Assembly (NCBI GenBank): GCA_963969595.1
Contig: OZ018415.1
Location: 16,430,001 to 16,494,000 of the forward strand
DNA: 64,000 nucleotides
Direction: 5' to 3'
Source: Neckera pumila
Lineage: Eukaryota > Streptophyta > Bryopsida > Hypnales > Neckeraceae
The notes under the pieces are model-generated. The model saw nothing but the letters and a program-made list of their open reading frames with translations, did not search any database and was not told the origin of the DNA. This document shows, in pieces, positions 58,109 to 64,000 of this stretch. The translations under genes were made by a program, and so were the position numbers. Position 1 is the stretch's first letter, and each line of letters begins with the position of its first letter.

Positions 58109-58704
58109 TAGTAATAATACAGTGCCTCACATTCCACAATATATCCATTTTATGCTCTCGAGGCTTGAGCCTGCGTCTCTGTCCACGGCAAGGTCGGAGT
58201 GGTTGAAGAGTCAACAACAGAAAAAACGACCTTGTATAGTAAAAAATCTCATGCAGTGACACACACCTCATATTCACAATCTGCTCAATGTACACTTTTT
58301 TTGTACAGCGATTTTAAACCGACCAATATCCTAACAGTTTTGTTGCTGACAGTTTTGTTGCTGAGGTATGGAACTGCGAATTTCGATAAAGGCAAACCAT
58401 ACTCTTGCAAGCCTTTGCCTCCCACGTCCATATTGCCAATATTAAGAACACATTTTTGGATTTTTTTGGGGTTTTTTTACACAAATGAAACGAAATTTCA
58501 TTGCAATAGAAAAAAAATTCAAAACCGACCAGCCACAGGTGGCCTGGCCAGGTGCAGCTACAATACAACCACAAGACCCGACACCAGACTAGTAAGAACA
58601 TGTTCACTCAAACTCCTCAAAACTGTAAAAAAAATCTTCAGTTTAGAGCATGTGTAATAGAATCTCCTTCTAGGATGGTAATGGCATAATCGGAAGGGGT
58701 AACT

Positions 58705-58966
58705 CATTAGGGGAGATTTGGAGCATCTAGAGGGCTGTTTCAGGCCTGTTCCCCAATCTGGCCCGTCCTTGTGAACAGCAGTATGAATTGTCAGATTTTA
58801 TTTTATTTAAACTTTTTTTTGCTAAAATATCATTCTAAGCTATTTTTTTTTCAAAAATGACATGGCACTGTCTCAACCACATCAGCCAGCAGGTACCCTG
58901 CGTTCCCGCAGCCTGAGAATGTAAGATATCTCGCAGTCTTCCAATGGCCCCAAATCTCTCCTAATA
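58705..58966. mobile_element. MITE, family 4 copy 2
   Basis: The left CATTAGGGGAGATTTGGAGC and right CCCCAAATCTCTCCTAATA are inverses. The interior TAAAATATCATTCTAAGC and CACATCAGCCAGC match copy 1 at 39919. Confidence 0.65.
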
Positions 58967-61878
58967 CCAAAAAACATTCCCCAATGCAATCGGTCTCTCT
59001 TTACCCATAGGACTGCCAATTTTCTTCACAAATCTGACAAGTAGGCAAAACACGAAGGGCCTGCAACTTGGCTTATAATAGGAAGACTCATAATTGTAAT
59101 ACCTCTTCAACCATTGTTATGATTGCCATTAAGTTAAAACTTTTCTTCTTTGTATGGAGAGTCTTTTTGAAATGTAGAATCTTTTCCTCTCCTTCTTTAT
59201 GTAGTGTGGAAAAGTCCATTTGAAGCTTGGATTGCCAGATTTGCATTGGGTCAATTTTTTTTAAAGTCACTAGAACTCAATGCAATCTGTAAACTTCTAC
59301 TTGAAAATTCCAATTCTAATTTGTGTTTCTAGTCATGCATTGTGGATGCTTTTAATCACGTGGAATTTGATCTTGAAAGTGTTGTTATGGAAGAATGTTA
59401 TTTTATATCATATAAAAGAGGCACTAAACAAATTCTAGGATCATGACATTGGGAATTCAAACAGCTCTAAACTTTTTGTAAGGTTAAAAAAAATAGTTTC
59501 TACTTGAACTTTGATTGATGACTTGGAAAAATTGTAGAAATTTTGTCACCAACAAATTCAACAAATTTTGAAGTGGAGACTATTTTCTTACCACTATATT
59601 TCTTCTTTGCAATGGAGAAGTTAAGGATCTATTGGATTGTTCAATTTCCAAATCTAGATCTTTGTGTCAATTTTATGTAATTTTTTGATGCGCTTTCAAA
59701 GAAAAGAACTCTAAAATTTCCATGCATAGTTTTCTTATTCAATATAAAGACCAATTTGTTTCATAATTATGGGATATTCAAGTGAAGATTCTTTAACCTC
59801 TAAGAGTCCTTAGAAGGGAGATGGACGTACATTTTGAGACTTGGGGACAAAGTAAATTATGGCTTGAAAAGAATTTCGACATCAAATCTTCATTTTTGCA
59901 GGGGGTTTTTATCTTCTTATCCCTATATGAACTCATGTAGAACCTAAAACAACAATAGTATGAAGCACCTAATGACTATGCTAGTCACATTGTTGAAGAA
60001 TAGACAAAAATTGGTTTTCAACATACTTTGATGTACTTCATCCATTGCTTGTAGCTTTAGAAGTAAGCTCTTGAAAACATTAATAAACCACTCAATGGAT
60101 GTTGGTTCTTTTAGGGGTTATAGTTAATAGTGCTAAAAGTGTCTAAAAAAGGAGAATTTAGGATTTCTAGAAGGCTTTCACACCTCCAAACATGTTTTAA
60201 TTTTTGTCCAAGAAAAATAGAAGCCTAATTTAATCCCTAGAATATTGCAATATTTTGAGGCCTAAAACTATTTTAAAATACTCATGCCTAAGCAAGGCTA
60301 AAATCTTCATCTATGTTTATTCTAAAACAATTTTTTAATTGTAGAATCCTTACTTATTCAAGTACATCTTCCAAAATTTTAAAATAAGAATCTCCACCAA
60401 TTGCAAATTTAATATGCCTAAACTTCAAAAAATAATTTCTTCTAGCCCTTCATAGAGGTGAAGTTTTATCTTTTAACATTTTGAGAACAAAATCCTCATG
60501 TCCAAAACTTATGCAATTCAATTTACATGTTGGAAAATGGGTTGAAATTATATGTAAAAGAATTTAACTAAAAAAACTTTTATATTCATCTTTAAATTAA
60601 GAAACTATAAAGCTTAAGCAATTGGGCACTGTTCTTCTTATTAAATTGCCTAATCTTTGTTGTATCTTGTTAAAAGTCAATAGAATATTTGAGATTCTTC
60701 CATGTGTATTTTTTAACATTGTATGAATTGAAGAAGTGTTGAAAATATGTGTATCTAATAGTGCTCTTAGATTCTCATGAATAGAAGATGTACATTATTC
60801 TCTTAAAACAGAAGGCGAGGATACAAAAAAAAAATAATACAACCCAATCCAGTTCACAAGAAAAGGTTGCCAGATTAATAGTAGGAAAGAGAAAGTGTCC
60901 ACCTAAAAGTATAAACCCCACTAGAGCAAAAAAAAACGGTTGTGCACTAGATAGAGGTTGTACATTTTAGGTAAGAATCTAGGGGGGTCAATTTTAGAAA
61001 GAGGTCATAATAATAGGTGCACTTAAATTATTTCAATAATGATGCAACGTCCTAAAATGTTTGATGGATAACTTTCTAGATTACTATAGAAAAAAAGAAT
61101 GCATCTAAGGTAGAAACACCCATTAGTGTCCTCGCTCCCATTCTTGTACCTTAGACTGTCCCTAGACTTCTCATTAATGTGTCTTTGAAATGTTTTGCTC
61201 TAATTCGCTGACGCATTTGAAGGACACATACCTAACTCTCATTTGCTAACTACTAATTTTTGTTGATTTCAGTTTTGGATCCACCTATGTGACAATTTCA
61301 ATGGATTAGGAAGCCGCCACTTTGAAAAATCGTAGAAATTACATACCAAAACCAAAAAATCTATTTTTTTTAATATTCATGATTTCTACTTGTTAATACT
61401 ACAAAAATATTATTTTTAGGAAAAGTTGCCTTTAGCTGTGCTAAATGGTTTAATATTGACAATTTTGAATGCTTCCACCTTGTTGGTCTAAAAATCAAGA
61501 TCATTTTGGATGACTACCTTAGTCATAGGTTGGCATCCTTCCAATTAACTATAGTGCAGTCTTGAGAGTTAAGTGCAATCAATTCAAACTTAGCCTAGTA
61601 GTGAGATGGGTAGTAAATAACATCATATAACCAGAAAATGGTCCTTCTTATTTTGGGAAGATATATACCATGCTTTGCTAGAGACCTAGAAGGGACTTAT
61701 CAATTAACCCTAATGACTAAAGAAGCTTTTACTTTCAATATGGGCCAAAATTGCCAAGAATTTGAGCAATTTGTTTGCTCATTTCTTTTGAAATTGGAGA
61801 CTGAATGTAACCATATTTTCTTGAATTTCACATCGAGAGTGAGCACCTTAAAAAATTATAGATTTTTGACCCCATATT
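58967..61878. other. AT-rich intergenic DNA
   Basis: No gene is supported in this stretch. The open frames are short, Lys/Phe/Asn rich and without domain features. Confidence 0.4.
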
Positions 61879-62097
61879 CATTAGGAAATTTTTTGGTCTT
61901 CAACAAGGCTGAGAGTCTTGCCCCCCGCAGTGCAATTATGGAAAAAAGAAAAGAGTGCCACGTCAGCAATGCCAGCGCTACATCAAATTGGAAAAAAAAA
62001 AAAAAAAAAAACATTTTTCTTTTCTGTAATTGCATCTCAGGGGTGCCGAAAATCAAATTCTGGCAACCTTCTTGAAGGCTGAAATTTTTCCTAATGT
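61879..62097. mobile_element. MITE, family 6 copy 2, with CCACGTCA box
   Basis: The left CATTAGGAAATTTTTTGGTC and the inverse of the right end CATTAGGAAAAATTTCAGCC, both followed by CTTCAA(C/G)AAGG, bound 219 bp. GTGCCACGTCAGCAATGCC and GGGGTGCCGAAAATCAAA lie inside, with a long A tract at 61991-62010. Confidence 0.7.
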
Positions 62098-63123
62098 AAG
62101 TTTGAAGTTTTATTTGGATCATTGGAAAAAAAAAGCAGAGCACTTTCAATTTATGGTGGAGCTTGCAATGCATGGTGGTCATTGAAATGAGAGTAGTATT
62201 TGTAAGAAAGATAGAAAGGGGACAATTGTCTTTTCCTTGAGCTCCTTTTGTCTGCCTTTTTTGAAGAGGACTTGTCCTTTTAGAGGTGGGCAATAATCAT
62301 ATTGATTGGCTGACTTTTCACATGACGCCCAAACCAACCCTTCAATTAATGAGCTATAAACTACAATACACCATTCAATTTAAAAAATTCTAGAAGGTGG
62401 AATTTAACTTGGAATTTGATGAAACTAGCCCCATTGAATTTATAGCGCTATGTATTTTTTAGAAATATATATTTTTTTTAAATTCAAAATTTGGAAACAA
62501 GTAACTCTATAAAGAGGGGCAATAACCAGAAAATGGTTGCTTGAATGGCATTTAGGATTAATGCATGGATTGGGGTTGGCTAAGGAGCCATCATTAAGGC
62601 AATCGTCTTAGGGTAGCCAACCTGTTGCATTTCCAACAGCTCACGCAAAGTAAGACATAATGCCCGGAAGGTGTACATTGAAACACATAATGATCACAAC
62701 TTGTACATTGAAAACCACAATTTTCACTAACATCAGCCTATGGTTGGTAATACAACAACCTATATAGATCAAGAATAGGTCAAAGAGAATCTTCCACTAA
62801 AAAAACTCATAATAAGTACTTTTTGTGGAAAAAAATAGTGGAAAAAGATGCAATCCTTCCAAATTCTATTTCTGCATACGAGAAAAATTCCCATTTGAAC
62901 AAACTCACACTCCACATATTGGCAATTGCTTAAGTGGTTGGAAATGGGTCAGTCACCTTATTGTTATAGTTGTAGAGGTCCTCTTTTCAAGGATGCAAAA
63001 CAAACCCCTGCCTCATTGGTAAACAATGCTATGATAGATTGTGAAAATCATAGATACTATCCGCCATGCCATGATTAAGCTTATAATCCAGGAAGTGGTT
63101 CAGAAATGCTCAAAGCAAGTGTA
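62098..63123. other. AT-rich intergenic DNA with a short dispersed repeat
   Basis: About 90 bp near 62968-63040 repeats the text seen near 6195-6285 (TAGAGGTCC, TTTTCAAGGATGCAAAA, CCCCTGCC). No gene. Confidence 0.4.
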
Positions 63124-63264
63124 AGGGCCTCTTCACACTATGGCTATCCAAGTCGAGAGGCCGTGGGACTCTGCAATATGATTGGTGGAACCAATGGACC
63201 CTGCAATATGATTGGTGGAAACGACGGACTATTGACTTGGACGACCATAGTGTGAAGAGGCCCT
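63124..63264. mobile_element. 141-bp MITE with long TIRs and TA flanks
   Basis: The left AGGGCCTCTTCACACTATGG and the right end CCATAGTGTGAAGAGGCCC are inverse over about 30 bases including TCCAAGTC. TA lies outside both ends. Inside, CTGCAATATGATTGGTGGAA is present twice in direct order. Confidence 0.8.
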
Positions 63265-63641
63265 AAAACCTGGCTACCCAACTTTTATGAATGCAAATGT
63301 ACAGGTAGAGTACAGTAGTTCATATCGTACATGGCCCTTGCTTCTAAGTGTCTCTGAAAAGCCACACTAGCCATGTCTTGGAGGCCTTATGACACACCCA
63401 AAACAAATGGTATGATGAATATTTGGAACATCAGTGTGTCTGGGTTCTGACCCTGTCCGAATCACAGTCTGTGTTAACTTATTCCTCAAAAAAAATAAAA
63501 AATAAATGAAGTGGAGACTTACAACAGAATCTATGGTGCACTCATTCTCAACAAAAAATGATTTTTCATCCACTGATGTGTAATTTATTCATTCGCTGTT
63601 GATTGTTAAATTTACCCATATTTTGATGATTCACTACAGTT

Positions 63642-63745
63642 CACCAAATAGTGCAATTAGGTTGCCCCACACTAATTTCTCATATCTTACATTTTTACTG
63701 CTATAAAAAAGATTTTCATCACTAATTATTGCAAAAAATATATAT
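63642..63745. repeat. single end of MITE family 2
   Basis: CACCAAATAGTGCAATTAGG followed by CCCCACACTAATTTCTC matches the left part of the element at 20784. The right end was not found before the next element starts. Confidence 0.55.
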
Positions 63746-64000
63746 TTAACTCCTAAAGGACCAAAGTCCCCTCGGGGGACACTTGGGATTTTCGACAGGC
63801 CCGTGTGGCCTGAAATTTTGACCTGATATTTTGAAAATTTTATGGAAGATAGGAAATCACCATAGCTTTCTAAAAATATAATTTCTTTTCAATCGGTGCC
63901 CGGGACCAAAAGTTATGGCATCCTAAAGCATCAAAGCAATTCGCCGGACAGAAAAAAAAAAAAATAGAAAAATGTTTTTTCTTTTTTTTCTTTTTTTCTC
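63746..64000 (-). mobile_element. family 1 element, copy 9, cut by window end
   Basis: It starts TTAACTCCTAAAGGACCAAA, then CCCCTCGGGGGACACTTGGG and CAATCGGTGCCCGGGACCAAA. This is the inverted right part of the family 1 consensus. The rest lies outside the window. Confidence 0.75.

Noticed and set aside
57912..58295. Minus-strand 127-codon and plus-strand 103-codon frames
   Set aside because: Both largely overlap a MITE with clear terminal inverted repeats and show no domain.

Overview
This looks like nuclear DNA of a land plant. The reasons are plant-type U-box/armadillo (ARM) and TKL-like kinase genes, short GT-AG exons, TTTAGGG-type telomere-like motifs in introns, very AT-rich intergenic DNA, many small inverted-repeat transposons and a LINE remnant. 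The kinase style (a helical N-terminal domain followed by a TKL-like kinase) made me think of a moss or another seedless plant, but that is only an impression. All calls were made by reading the sequence; no search was run.

The genes lie in one cluster at about 10-37.5 kb, all on the + strand. (1) A complete five-exon U-box E3 ligase gene (12878-17186; UND, U-box and ARM repeats; 687 aa). (2) Kinase gene A (23712-26310): a helical N-terminal domain and protein kinase spliced onto ARM repeats that resemble those of the neighbouring U-box protein. It is followed by a broken second copy of U-box-gene ARM exons (26293-27045). (3) Kinase gene B (29582-32724, frame continuing to 32952). Its 5' half and upstream flank duplicate A, while its ARM exons and 3' flank duplicate the U-box gene. 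(4) Kinase copy C (35118-37420), a pseudogene with several frameshifts and a deletion that joins the kinase directly to an ARM fragment. The cluster therefore records repeated unequal exchange between a U-box-ARM gene and a kinase-ARM gene. In outline, the kinase-ARM proteins have the U-box replaced by a kinase while a UND-like helical N-terminus and ARM C-terminus are kept. I infer a signalling or ubiquitin-linked defence role from the families only.

The flanks (about 85-9900 and 37.5-64 kb) hold almost no believable genes. They are packed with non-autonomous mobile elements. The most striking is a family of about 0.9 kb with ends TTAA-CCCCTAAAGTCCCA (at least nine full or partial copies), which has piggyBac-like end features. 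Others include a foldback of about 890 bp (46755-47645), paired C-rich MITEs (38357-39018), MITEs carrying CCACGTCA-like boxes, a Stowaway-like element (20069-20729), several other TIR families, and a 5'-truncated LINE ending in poly(A) (about 48290-49727). A 141-bp MITE in the B upstream region has an empty counterpart in A. The first 84 bases could be the end of a coding exon of an upstream gene.
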